A stretch of DNA of 64,000 nt from Ruegeria_C sp041537905 (GCF_041537905.1 NZ_JBGRUO010000004.1:62001-126000), one strand, 5' to 3'. Positions 15,655 to 24,577 are shown, counted from the stretch's first letter. The notes: generated from the sequence alone by a model not told the origin. Numbers and translations: made by a program.

Positions 15655-16707
15655 GTGGCGCGCGTCGTCGCCTCCGAACCGCCGACCGCGATTGGCTGGA
15701 CAGATGCCTATCGCTTGCGGTGGAAACGGCGGCGCTTGCTCTGGCGGTCTTTTCGCAGCCGCCATCACCTGCGCGCTTTGGCGGACCGGACCGCGCAGAT
15801 CAAGCCGGATGATATCCTGCTGGTAGCCACCATGCGCAACGAGATCACCCGGCTGCCGCACTTCCTGAACTATTACCGCGACCTTGGGATCAATCACTTC
15901 CTAGTCGTCGATAACGACAGCGACGATGGCACTACCGAGTTGCTACGCGGTCAGCCGGACGTCTCGCTCTGGCATACAGATGCTTCATATCGAGACGCGC
16001 GGTTCGGTCTGGACTGGGTGACATGGTTGCAGATGCGCTATGCCCATGGGCATTGGGTGCTGATGGCGGATGCGGACGAATTGCTGGTCTTTGCCCATTG
16101 TGACCGCCTTGGATTGCGCGACCTGACCGGTTGGCTTGATGCGCAAAACCGGCGGGTGTTTGGCGCATTGATGCTGGACCTCTACCCGAATGAGCCGATT
16201 GGTGCGCAAGACTACAACCCGGGCAGCGATCCGCTGGAGGTGGTGAACGGGTTCGATCCAAGCCCGTATCGCGGCCAGTGGCAGCACCCGCTGGGTAATC
16301 TCTGGGTGCAGGGCGGCGCACGCGAACGGGTGTTCTTTGCCGACCGCCCAGAACGCTCGCCCACGCTCAACAAAATCCCGCTGATCCGCTGGTCGCGGCG
16401 GTATGCCTATGTGAATTCCTGCCATTCGATCCTACCGCGCGATCTGAACTGCGCCTATGACGGACCGGGCGGTACCGCCCCTTCGGGCGTGTTGCTCCAC
16501 ACCAAATTCCTGCCCGAAATCCTTCCGAAATCCGCCATTGAGAAACAGCGCGGACAGCATTTCACCCATCCCGAAGAGTTTAGCACCTATTACGACCGGA
16601 TTGCAGCCGCGCCGACCCTATGGACCCCACAATCGCAGCGGTACGAGGGCTGGCAGCAGTTGCACCGGCTGGGCCTGCTCAGCAGCGGCGGTTGGGAGGG
16701 TCTGTAG
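15655..16707 (+). CDS. Glycosyltransferase family 2-like protein (first paralogue)
   Basis: Probable GT-A glycosyltransferase of the Glyco_tranf_2_4 type, cytoplasmic. Key parts in about 350 residues: MRNEITRLPHFLNYYRDLGI (60-79), LVVDNDSDDGT (83-93) for nucleotide binding, and DADE (139-142) as the metal-binding DxD. GTG 15655 follows the galE stop by one base, with GAGAAGTAGG as ribosome site. The alternative ATG at 15613 would overlap galE by 41 bases and adds nothing conserved. The N-terminus aligns with the second paralogue (DAYRLRWKRRRLL against DSYRMRLRRKRRLL), which supports this start. Donor and acceptor sugars unknown. Confidence 0.85.
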   Translation: MARVVASEPPTAIGWTDAYRLRWKRRRLLWRSFRSRHHLRALADRTAQIKPDDILLVATMRNEITRLPHFLNYYRDLGINHFLVVDNDSDDGTTELLRGQPDVSLWHTDASYRDARFGLDWVTWLQMRYAHGHWVLMADADELLVFAHCDRLGLRDLTGWLDAQNRRVFGALMLDLYPNEPIGAQDYNPGSDPLEVVNGFDPSPYRGQWQHPLGNLWVQGGARERVFFADRPERSPTLNKIPLIRWSRRYAYVNSCHSILPRDLNCAYDGPGGTAPSGVLLHTKFLPEILPKSAIEKQRGQHFTHPEEFSTYYDRIAAAPTLWTPQSQRYEGWQQLHRLGLLSSGGWEGL

Positions 16708-16820
16708 TGCGGGGCGGTCAAAGACCTATCGACCTTGCCACGCGATCTGGGTAAGGCAGGCCGGACCGGGGCCAGGCGACCACAAGATACGCCGGCGCAG
16801 AAACGAAACGGAGGCAGGCC

Positions 16821-17582
16821 ATGTTGACCAAAGCGCGTAAGATGTTCTACCGCGCGCGCGGGTATTACAACGGCAGGCTGAATGGTGAGCCCTTCCGGCT
16901 GGACCCCTATCACTCCAAGTTCTGGCGCAAGGCCACCGCAGGTCAGTGGGAGCCCGAGACCTTTGCCGTGCTGGACCAAAACCTGTCGCCCGACCGCGAC
17001 TATGTCGATATCGGCGCCTGGATCGGACCGACCGTTCTCTATGCCTCACGCCGCGCGCGTCATGTCTGGTGTTTCGAGCCTGATCCGGTGGCCTATCGCC
17101 ATCTGATCTGGAACCTTGAGCTGAACGATATCCGCAATGTCTCGGCCTTTGGCGTCGCGCTTTGGAAGGACACCGGGATCGTCCGCATGGCCAGCCTCGG
17201 CGGCGAGGCCGGAGATTCGATGACCTCGGTGCTGGGTGATCCGGAACGGGGCACCGATGTGATCAGTCTGGCCTGGGATCAGTTTGCGCGATCCGTCGAC
17301 CTGAGCGGTGTGTCGCTGGTCAAGATGGATGTTGAGGGGGCAGAGTTTTCGCTGCTGCCGACGCTGTTGCCCTGGCTGCGTGCCCAGCGCCCGGCACTCT
17401 ACCTGTCGACTCATGCGCCCTTCATCGACGAACAGGACCGCCCCGAGGCGATGCGTGCGCTTGGCGAAAGCCTAGAGTTCTATGGGCACTGCCAAAGCGA
17501 AGAGGCCAAAGGCCCCATAGCGCAGGCCTTTCAGACCCCGCGTGCACTGGGGCAGTTTCCCAGTTTCCTGCTCAAGGGGTGA
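16821..17582 (+). CDS. FkbM family SAM-dependent methyltransferase
   Basis: Likely O-methyltransferase acting on a sugar of the exported polysaccharide. The 253-residue protein shows YVDIGAWIGPTVLYAS (SAM loop, about 56-71), CFEPDPVAYRHLIWNLELND (acidic ribose contact, about 79-98) and VSLVKMDVEGAE near 168-179, the FkbM hallmark. It has a strong GGAGG ribosome site eight bases before the ATG. It lies between two paralogous glycosyltransferase genes. Substrate not predictable from sequence. Confidence 0.85.
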   Translation: MLTKARKMFYRARGYYNGRLNGEPFRLDPYHSKFWRKATAGQWEPETFAVLDQNLSPDRDYVDIGAWIGPTVLYASRRARHVWCFEPDPVAYRHLIWNLELNDIRNVSAFGVALWKDTGIVRMASLGGEAGDSMTSVLGDPERGTDVISLAWDQFARSVDLSGVSLVKMDVEGAEFSLLPTLLPWLRAQRPALYLSTHAPFIDEQDRPEAMRALGESLEFYGHCQSEEAKGPIAQAFQTPRALGQFPSFLLKG

Positions 17583-17782
17583 CGGCCAAGCCAGATTTCC
17601 CCTCGATTGGATTTTGAGCATCACGTATGCACTGGAGCGTGGCACAAAAGCCCAAATGATAACGCATTTTAAACCCATTAATATTCAATACGAATAAATG
17701 GGCTATATGTTGCGCCAACTGTCCTTGCCGGATCGTCCGTCGGGGGCTCGTCCGGTCGCACCACTCAAGGGTTGGACATTTC
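17583..17782. other. AT-rich intergenic stretch inside the glycan cluster
   Basis: A 200-base gap, clearly richer in A/T than its surroundings (for example 17660-17710), between the FkbM gene and the second glycosyltransferase. It contains a short inverted repeat, cccatt/aatggg, around 17673-17702. I see no convincing gene. A promoter for the downstream three-gene group is the simplest explanation, but no clear -35/-10 pair stood out. Confidence 0.4.
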
Positions 17783-18793
17783 GTGGGTCTGTGGGATTCG
17801 TATCGTATGAGGTTGCGGCGCAAGCGCCGCCTTTTGCGATGCATGCGCAAGGGTCGTGAATTGTCAAAGGTTCAGGACAATACCAGCGCGATCAAGCCCG
17901 GCGACGTCCTGCTGGTCAGCACCATCCGCAACGAAAAGATCAGGCTTCCTTATTTCCTGAAATATTACAGAGAGATGGGCATCAACCATTTCCTGCTGGT
18001 CGATAATGACAGCAGCGATGGCACGCTGGACTACCTGTCCGGGCAAAGCGACATCTCGGTCTGGCACACACGCCACAGCTATCGACGCGCGGCCCATGGT
18101 GTCGACTGGATGAACTACCTCAAGCGCAGCTATGCGCATGGTCATTGGACGCTGGTTGTCGACCCGGACGAGTTCTTTATCTACCCGTTTTGCGACACCC
18201 GCCCGATCCAGGCGCTGACCGACTGGCTGGATGGCTCCTCAATCCGCAGTTTTGGCGCAATGCTGGTCGATATCTATCCCAAGGGAAAACTGAGCGACGT
18301 GTCCTATCAGCCCGGTCAGGACCCGCTGGAGATTGCGCAGTGGTTTGACAGCGGCAACTATTCGATCACCAAGAACCCGACCTATGGCAACCTGTGGATA
18401 CAGGGCGGTCCGCGCAGCCGGATGTTCTTTGCCGATACACCCAGGAAAGCGCCGGCGCTCAACAAGATACCGCTGGTCAAATGGCAGCGCAAATACGCCT
18501 ATGTCAGCTCCACCCATGCACTGTTACCGCGCGGGCTGAACCAGGTTTACGAAGAATGGGGCGGCGAAAAAGCCAGCGGCGCACTGCTCCATACCAAGTT
18601 TCTGGACACGTTTTCCGCCAAGGCCGCAGAGGAATTGCAGCGCAACCAGCATTATGCCAAGTCGGCAGAGTACCGCGCCTATGAAATGGACATGCGAGAT
18701 CAGCCCGACATGTGGTGCAAATGGTCAGAGCGCTACATCAACTGGCGCCAGCTTGAGATTCTGGGCCTCATGTCCAAGGGGAATTGGGCATGA
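17783..18793 (+). CDS. Glycosyltransferase family 2-like protein (second paralogue)
   Basis: Paralogue of the product starting at 15655, 336 residues, with the same layout: IRNEKIRLPYFLKYYREMGI (48-67), LLVDNDSSDGT (71-81) and DPDE (127-130) for metal binding. INHFLxVDND, SYAHGHW/RYAHGHW and LNKIPLxxW are shared segments. GTG 17783 is chosen because its first residues align with the other copy. The stop overlaps the start of the next gene (ATGA), so it is coupled to the Core-2-type transferase. Tandem-like duplication with divergence suggests two related but different linkages. Confidence 0.85.
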   Translation: MGLWDSYRMRLRRKRRLLRCMRKGRELSKVQDNTSAIKPGDVLLVSTIRNEKIRLPYFLKYYREMGINHFLLVDNDSSDGTLDYLSGQSDISVWHTRHSYRRAAHGVDWMNYLKRSYAHGHWTLVVDPDEFFIYPFCDTRPIQALTDWLDGSSIRSFGAMLVDIYPKGKLSDVSYQPGQDPLEIAQWFDSGNYSITKNPTYGNLWIQGGPRSRMFFADTPRKAPALNKIPLVKWQRKYAYVSSTHALLPRGLNQVYEEWGGEKASGALLHTKFLDTFSAKAAEELQRNQHYAKSAEYRAYEMDMRDQPDMWCKWSERYINWRQLEILGLMSKGNWA

Positions 18794-20490
18794 GCAGCGT
18801 CGGCATTGTCATGCTGGTTCATACTGCGCTGGATCGCGCAGAACAGGTGGCGCGTCACTGGCGCGCGGCGGGCTGTCCGGTGGTCATCCATGTCGACCGA
18901 AAGGTCCCCCGCCCGATCTATGACGCCTTTCGCGCGGCCTGCGCCGATGACCCCGATATTCGGTTCAGCAAGCGCCATAAATGTGAATGGGGTGGCTGGG
19001 GGATCGTGGCAGCCTCGCAATCCGCTTCCGAACTGATGCTTGAGAGCTTTGCGGATGTACGCCACGTCTTTCTGGCGTCTGGGGCCTGCCTGCCGCTGCG
19101 CCCGGTGCAGGAGCTGATCGACTATCTAGACCAGCGGCCACGCACCGACTTCATCGAAAGCGCCACCACCGCCGATGTGCCCTGGACCGTTGGCGGTCTG
19201 GACAGCGAAAGGTTCACGCTGCGCTTTCCGTTCTCCTGGCGGAAAAACCGGTTTCTGTTCGACAAATATGTCGAGTTTCAGCGCGCGCTGGGCCTGAAGC
19301 GGAAGATCCCCGAAGGGCTGACACCGCATATGGGCAGCCAGTGGTGGTGCCTGACCCGTCATACCCTGTCAGCGATTCTGCAGGATCCCAAACGCGCCGC
19401 CTATGACCGGTATTTCCGGCAGGTCTGGATCCCTGACGAGAGTTACTACCAGACCCTTGCGCGGCAATATTCCAGCCGCATCGAAAGCCGCTCGCTGACC
19501 CTGTCGAAGTTCGATTTCAGGGGCAAGCCGCATATCTTCTATGACGACCACCTGCAGCTTTTGCGGCGCTCTGACTGCTTTGTGGCCCGCAAAATCTGGC
19601 CCCGCGCCAACCGGCTTTATCAGGCGTTCCTGACCGACCAGTCCGAGGCGATGAAACGGACCGAGCCCAACCCCGGCAAGATCGACCGGATCTTTGCCAA
19701 GGCGGTGGAACGGCGGACACGCGGGCGTGACGGGCTCTATATGCAAAGCCGCTTTCCCCGCCATGGCAATGAAAATGGGCTCACATCAAATCCCTATTCG
19801 GTCTTTCAGGGCTTTGCCGAGCTGTTCGAGGATTTTGAGCCCTGGCTGAAAAAGGCAACCGGGATGCGCGTGCATGGTCACCTGTTTGCGGCCGAACGGG
19901 TCAATTTCGCCTGTGGTGACACGATGATCAACGGCGCGCTCTGCGACAATGCGGTGTTGCGCGACTATAACCCGACCGCCTTTCTGACCAACCTGATTTG
20001 GAATACCCGCGGCGAACGGCAGTGTTTCCAGTTCGGACCCGGCGACAATCAGAAGATCAACGACCTAGTCGCTCGTGACACCAACGCGCAAGTCTCGGTG
20101 ATCACCGGTGCTTGGGCAGTGCCGCTGTTTCGGTCAAACCGCAACTTCGCTGATCTGCGCGCCGAAGCGGCGCGGCTGCAAAAAATCGAAAGCGAGCATC
20201 TGACCATCCTGCGCTCGCCCCTGACCAAGGCGCGGGTGCGCATTTGGTCCATGGCCGAGTTTGTGGAATCACCGATGGAACCGGTTCAGATGATCATCGA
20301 TGAGATCGCCACAGGTCCGACGCCCCAACTGACCGAGGCCCCGACGATGGTTGATCTGAGCGGCTTTGGGCAGTTCCTGCAAAACCTCAAGAACCAGGGT
20401 ATGCACCCCTATCTGATGGGCGATTTCCCGGTCGAACCGGATTTGGTCAATCAGTCGCGGCCGCTGCGCAAACCCTATCTGGTGCGCTGA
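18790..20490 (+). CDS. Core-2/I-branching-type glycosyltransferase with long C-terminal extension
   Basis: The first 270 residues or so belong to the beta-1,6-N-acetylglucosaminyltransferase/xylosyltransferase family (Pfam Branch). MLVHTALDRAEQVARHW and VVIHVDRKVPRPIYDAF form the nucleotide-sugar region, FLASGACLPLRP is a family landmark, and SQWWCLTRH and PDESYYQTL follow. The remaining 300 residues (NENGLTSNPYSVFQGFAELF onward) match no fold I recognise and may be an acceptor-binding or second catalytic domain. ATG 18790 overlaps the previous stop; a TTG two codons earlier is less likely. It should add GlcNAc or xylose to the cluster's glycan. Confidence 0.82.
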   Translation: MSSVGIVMLVHTALDRAEQVARHWRAAGCPVVIHVDRKVPRPIYDAFRAACADDPDIRFSKRHKCEWGGWGIVAASQSASELMLESFADVRHVFLASGACLPLRPVQELIDYLDQRPRTDFIESATTADVPWTVGGLDSERFTLRFPFSWRKNRFLFDKYVEFQRALGLKRKIPEGLTPHMGSQWWCLTRHTLSAILQDPKRAAYDRYFRQVWIPDESYYQTLARQYSSRIESRSLTLSKFDFRGKPHIFYDDHLQLLRRSDCFVARKIWPRANRLYQAFLTDQSEAMKRTEPNPGKIDRIFAKAVERRTRGRDGLYMQSRFPRHGNENGLTSNPYSVFQGFAELFEDFEPWLKKATGMRVHGHLFAAERVNFACGDTMINGALCDNAVLRDYNPTAFLTNLIWNTRGERQCFQFGPGDNQKINDLVARDTNAQVSVITGAWAVPLFRSNRNFADLRAEAARLQKIESEHLTILRSPLTKARVRIWSMAEFVESPMEPVQMIIDEIATGPTPQLTEAPTMVDLSGFGQFLQNLKNQGMHPYLMGDFPVEPDLVNQSRPLRKPYLVR

Positions 20491-20496
20491 CACGAC

Positions 20497-21930
20497 ATGC
20501 CCGCTGCCTTCGACTATTTCATCGTCTTCGCCGAGATGCGCACCGGCTCGAATTTTCTTGAGGCCAACCTGAACGCGCTGCCGGGCATCACCAGCTATGG
20601 CGAGGCGTTCAACCCGCATTTCATCGGCGGGCCGAAATACTCCGACATCCTGAACATCTCGCAAGAGGCGCGCGACCGCGATCCGCTCTCCCTGATTGCA
20701 GCGATCCGTGATGTCCCCGGCACGTTGGGCGGGTTTCGCTATTTCCACGATCACGATCCGCGAATTCTGGAACATGCGCTATCCGACCCGCGCTGCGCCA
20801 AGATCATTCTGACCCGCAATCCGCTGGACAGCTATGTCTCATGGAAAATCGCGCGCGCTACCAAGCAATGGCAACTCACCAACATAAAGCGCCGAAAAGA
20901 GGCCAAGGCCAAATTCGACGGGCAGGAATTTCTGGACCACGTCGAAACCATTCAGTCCTTTCAGGTAACCTTGCTGAACGCGCTGCAGAAGACGGGGCAG
21001 ACGGCGTTTTATCTGGACTACGAAGACCTGCAGGATGTCGAGGTTCTGAACGGGCTCGCCGCCTGGCTTGGCGTCAAGGGGCGCCTGAAAGAGCTGGATC
21101 AGAGCCTGGTGCGGCAGAATCCCGACCCGGTCGAGGCCAAGGTTTCGAACCCAAAGGGCATGGCCAAAGCCCTGGCCAAGCTGGACCGGTTCAACCTGAC
21201 CCGCACACCAAATTTCGAACCACGCCGGGGCCCGACCGTTCCGAATTATGTTCTGGGGGCCGAAACGCCTTTGATGTTCATGCCCGTGGCGGGCGGGCCG
21301 GACGGTTTGGTCAGACACTGGATGGCAGCGCTGGATGATGTGTCCGAGGGCAATCTGACATCTGGCGCCAACCAGAAAGCCATCCGCCGCTGGATGCGAG
21401 ACCGGCCAGAACACCGCCGTTTCACGCTGGTCTGCCATCCTTTGGCGCGGGCGCACACCGTCTTTTGCCGTAAAATCCTTGCAACCGAACAAGGCAGCTA
21501 TCTGCGGATTCGGCGCATACTCAGGGACCACTACAAGCTCCCGCTGCCGCAAGAGGCACCGGATGACCGCTATACCAAAGAAGATCACCGCGCAGCGTTC
21601 GAGGCGTTTTTGGGATTTCTGCGTCTGAATCTGGCCGGGCAGACCTCAATCCGGGTGGATGGAAGCTGGGGTAGTCAGACCGAAACGCTGGCAGGTTTCG
21701 CCAGTTTTGCGCTGCCGGACATGGTGCTGCGCGAGGATGACATACAAGCACAACTGCCCGCGCTCGCGCGTCAACTCGGCCATCCCGACCCGCCTGCGCT
21801 GCTGACCAGAACAGCGGACGAGCCCTATGCGCTGGCCGATATCTATGATGCTGATCTGGAAAAAACCTGCGCCAATACCTATCAGCGCGACTATATCCAG
21901 TTCGGGTTCACCAACTGGCGCGCGCCCTAG
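20497..21930 (+). CDS. Protein with two sulfotransferase-like domains
   Basis: Predicted PAPS-dependent carbohydrate sulfotransferase, 477 residues. The N-terminal half is of the Stf0/NodH kind, with the 5'-phosphosulfate loop RTGSNFLE (15-22) and the 3'-phosphate motif LTRNPLDSYVSWK (105-117). From about residue 255 a second domain starts, with FTLVCHPLARAHTVFCRKIL (309-328), resembling the RDP-x-R-x-xS-x-Y/R strand of Sulfotransfer_2 proteins. Whether this half is active is unclear, since I find no clear second phosphosulfate loop. It closes the glycan gene run; cysQ upstream would remove the PAP it makes. Confidence 0.78.
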   Translation: MPAAFDYFIVFAEMRTGSNFLEANLNALPGITSYGEAFNPHFIGGPKYSDILNISQEARDRDPLSLIAAIRDVPGTLGGFRYFHDHDPRILEHALSDPRCAKIILTRNPLDSYVSWKIARATKQWQLTNIKRRKEAKAKFDGQEFLDHVETIQSFQVTLLNALQKTGQTAFYLDYEDLQDVEVLNGLAAWLGVKGRLKELDQSLVRQNPDPVEAKVSNPKGMAKALAKLDRFNLTRTPNFEPRRGPTVPNYVLGAETPLMFMPVAGGPDGLVRHWMAALDDVSEGNLTSGANQKAIRRWMRDRPEHRRFTLVCHPLARAHTVFCRKILATEQGSYLRIRRILRDHYKLPLPQEAPDDRYTKEDHRAAFEAFLGFLRLNLAGQTSIRVDGSWGSQTETLAGFASFALPDMVLREDDIQAQLPALARQLGHPDPPALLTRTADEPYALADIYDADLEKTCANTYQRDYIQFGFTNWRAP

Positions 21931-22439
21931 GGACGTAGGGCGATCGGGGTCCAGTCGGTGACCATCGCATAAATCTCTTCCATCTCTTCATTCTTCACCG
22001 CGATGCAGCCCGCAGTCCAATCCGGGCTTCTGGCCTTGCGCCGGTTCCGGTTCGGCTCGCCATGAATGAAGATGTCGCCACCCGGCTCTTTCCCCATCGC
22101 CTTGGCCTCGGCGATGTCCTTGGAGTTGGGATAAGAAATGCCCAGCGACAGATGAAAGCTGCTATTGGGGTTGCGGCGGTCGATCCAATAGGTGCCTTCC
22201 GGCGTCTTGCCGTCGCCCTTGATCCGCTTGTCGCCAGCAGGCGCAAAGCCAAGATCGATATCGTATTCCTTCAATATCTGCTCGTTATGCATCAGATACA
22301 TCCGCCGCGCGCCCTTGTTAACCACAACCGAGGTCACCTCGGGCCCGTTATAGGTACGAAACCGCCTTGCCGAACTGGTACCGCAAGCCGAAACGCTCAG
22401 CGTCGCGACCGCGCCCAGTGAAAATGTCCGCCGATCCAT
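21927..22439 (-). CDS. L,D-transpeptidase (YkuD family) lipoprotein
   Basis: Predicted cell-wall L,D-transpeptidase, forming 3-3 crosslinks or anchoring proteins to peptidoglycan. The 170-residue protein starts at ATG 22439 with an Arg-Arg signal and lipobox (MDRRTFSLGAVATLSVSAC, lipidated Cys19), so it is exported and membrane-anchored. The YkuD domain has His126 (FIHGEPN) and the catalytic Cys145 in DWTAGCIAVKN, the WTxGCIA variant instead of SHGCIR. The frame is open 12 codons upstream (a basic KKRKTRQ stretch) but the lipoprotein start is clearer. It converges on the sulfotransferase gene, with the stops sharing CTAG. Confidence 0.88.
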   Translation of the reverse strand: MDRRTFSLGAVATLSVSACGTSSARRFRTYNGPEVTSVVVNKGARRMYLMHNEQILKEYDIDLGFAPAGDKRIKGDGKTPEGTYWIDRRNPNSSFHLSLGISYPNSKDIAEAKAMGKEPGGDIFIHGEPNRNRRKARSPDWTAGCIAVKNEEMEEIYAMVTDWTPIALRP

Positions 22440-22500
22440 TGCCGTCTGCCTCGTTTTTCTCTTTTTTACCCGCATAAAACGAAATCACGAAATATCAAAA

Positions 22501-23286
22501 TCACTTTTTTGTCGGTGATTGCTCAGCGAGGCGGGCTTCGATGGCTTCCAGCCGCATCAGGACTTCGTCGCGATAGGCATCTGTTTTGACCTCATCTTCG
22601 GCATGATGCGCGTCCTGCATCGAGTTCACGATCAGGCCGACCAGCAGGTTCACCACAGCAAATGTGGTCACCATGATGAAGGGCACAAAGAAGACCCAGG
22701 CATAGGGATAGGCCTCCATCACCGGGCGCACGATGCCCATCGACCAGCTTTCCAGCGTCATGATCTGAAACAGCGTATAGGCCGACAGGCCCAGATCACC
22801 GAACCAGTCCGGGAAGCTATGGCCGAACAGTTTGGTCGAAATCACTGCGCCGATATAGAAAATAATCGCCATCAGGACAAAGACGCTGCCCATGCCCGGC
22901 AGCGCTTTGACAAAACCTTCTACCACCCGGCGCAGGCTGGGTGCGACCGAGATCACACGCAACACCCTCAGAATCCTGAGCGCCCGAAGCACCGACAGCC
23001 CTTCGGTGGCGGGTGCCAGTGCGATACTCACCACGAGAAAATCAAAGACGTTCCAACCGCTGAGGAAAAATCGATGGCCCCGCGCGATCAGCTTCATCAG
23101 AATTTCGATGACGAAAATTCCCAGGCAGACCGTGTCCAGCGAGACGATCAGTGGCCCGAACCCGTCCATCAATGCGGGCGACGTCTCCATCCCCAACAGC
23201 ACCGCGTTGACGATGATGACAGCGGTGATGAACTGCCCAAACCGGGCATGTTCCACAAACGCGCCCAATCGCTCTCTGAACCCCAT
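22501..23286 (-). CDS. Voltage-gated sodium channel of the BacNaV type
   Basis: Six-helix channel subunit forming a homotetramer in the inner membrane. The 261 residues show the voltage sensor S4 with arginines every third position (101, 104, 107, 110 in LRALRILRVLRVIS). The pore filter TLESWSM (177-183) is the same as in the bacterial sodium channel NavAb and close to NaChBac's TLESWAS. The S6 helix is near 198-222, and a charged helical tail (225-258) suits the four-helix coiled coil of this family. Close relatives are known from marine Roseobacter bacteria. Physiological role unproven; possibly motility or pH homeostasis in sodium-rich water. Confidence 0.92.
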   Translation of the reverse strand: MGFRERLGAFVEHARFGQFITAVIIVNAVLLGMETSPALMDGFGPLIVSLDTVCLGIFVIEILMKLIARGHRFFLSGWNVFDFLVVSIALAPATEGLSVLRALRILRVLRVISVAPSLRRVVEGFVKALPGMGSVFVLMAIIFYIGAVISTKLFGHSFPDWFGDLGLSAYTLFQIMTLESWSMGIVRPVMEAYPYAWVFFVPFIMVTTFAVVNLLVGLIVNSMQDAHHAEDEVKTDAYRDEVLMRLEAIEARLAEQSPTKK

Positions 23287-23306
23287 ATCTATCTGCTCCT
23301 GCTCAG

Positions 23307-24539
23307 TCAGGCGCCCATATGGGCGATCGAGAATGAGGCCGCAAGCTCCACATGGGACGACCAGCGGAATTGGTCGACCACCTGCACCCAGTTCAGGGCG
23401 TAACCTGCGCCCATCAGTGTCTTTGCGTCGCGCGCGAAACTAACCGGATTGCAAGACACATAGGCCAGCACCGGCACGCGGGCGGCGGCAATCTCGGCCA
23501 CCTGTGCCTCCGCCCCGGCGCGTGGCGGGTCAAGCACAACCGCGTCGAACCTGGCTAATTCATCCGGCATCAAGGGACGGCGGAACAGATCGCGCACCTC
23601 GGTGGTGAGTTTCTTGAGACCGCTTGCCTTGCGCCACCCGACATCCAGCGCGCGGGTCATCTCGCGCTCGCCTTCGACCGCGTTAACCTCGGAGTTACGG
23701 GCCAGCGGAAGGCTGAAGGTGCCGCTTCCGGCAAACAGATCGGCGATCCGTTTCGCGTCTCCGACAGCTTCCGAAACAGCCTCTAACAATGCTAGTTCGC
23801 CATCTTTGGTAGCCTGCAGAAACGCACCGGGTGGCGGTAAGACAGTCGCATTCCCAAATTGTTGCACGGGCGGGTCGCGCATGGCGATCACCTCATCTTC
23901 CCAGGCGAGCCGGGCCAGACCGTGGTGTTCGGTGGCTTGCGCAAGCGCCAGTTCCAGCGGCCCGTCCAGCGGTTTACCGCCCTTCACCGCCACATCCAGA
24001 CCGGCATCGGACAGGGTCAGCGTCACCGCAAGCGCGCCTTTGCGGCTGCCGCCCAGCAGTGCCAGCGCCTCGGCAACCGGGATCGCGCGTAGCAGGGCCG
24101 GATCCAGCAGTTGGCAGTCGGTGATCTCGGTGATCACCCCCGACGCGCGGCCGTGAAACCCGGCCAGCGCGCCCTTTTTGGTCCGCCGCACCGCAAGCGT
24201 CGCCCGGCGGCGCGAGGCAGCGGGCGAGGTATGAATCGGTCGCAGTTCAGCTTCGATGCCTTGAGCGGCAAGCGCAGTGCGCACCACCTCCTGCTTCCAG
24301 TTGGCCACAAACCCATCGCTGGCATGCTGCAACTGGCATCCCCCGCAAGCGCGGTAATGGCGGCAGCGCGGCTTTACCCTTTCGCCCGAAGGTTCTTCGA
24401 TCCGGATCTCGGTCAGGTTGCGCCCGTCCAGCAAACCGCTGACCCGTTCGCCCGGCAAGGTGCGCGGCGCATAGATAGGGCCTTCGGCGATCCCATCGCC
24501 CTGATGCCCCAATCGCTCGATATGGTAAATCTGGCTCAT
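23307..24539 (-). CDS. rlmD: 23S rRNA (uracil-5-)-methyltransferase of the RlmD/TrmA family
   Basis: SAM-dependent enzyme that makes 5-methyluridine in rRNA (or tRNA). The 410 residues have a TRAM-like N-terminus and an iron-sulfur site from Cys59, Cys65, Cys68 (RCRHYRACGGCQLQH) and Cys142 (EITDCQLL), the RlmD pattern. The SAM motif is ADLFAGSGTFSLPLA and the catalytic cysteine lies in YVSCNPVSFARD near the C-terminus. The 4Fe-4S cysteines favour RlmD over TrmA. Exact target uridine cannot be told from sequence. Stands 20 bases upstream of the sodium channel gene. Confidence 0.88.
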   Translation of the reverse strand: MSQIYHIERLGHQGDGIAEGPIYAPRTLPGERVSGLLDGRNLTEIRIEEPSGERVKPRCRHYRACGGCQLQHASDGFVANWKQEVVRTALAAQGIEAELRPIHTSPAASRRRATLAVRRTKKGALAGFHGRASGVITEITDCQLLDPALLRAIPVAEALALLGGSRKGALAVTLTLSDAGLDVAVKGGKPLDGPLELALAQATEHHGLARLAWEDEVIAMRDPPVQQFGNATVLPPPGAFLQATKDGELALLEAVSEAVGDAKRIADLFAGSGTFSLPLARNSEVNAVEGEREMTRALDVGWRKASGLKKLTTEVRDLFRRPLMPDELARFDAVVLDPPRAGAEAQVAEIAAARVPVLAYVSCNPVSFARDAKTLMGAGYALNWVQVVDQFRWSSHVELAASFSIAHMGA

Positions 24540-24577
24540 GACCCGCTGATACAGGGGCGACGGGCGACAAAAAACCC

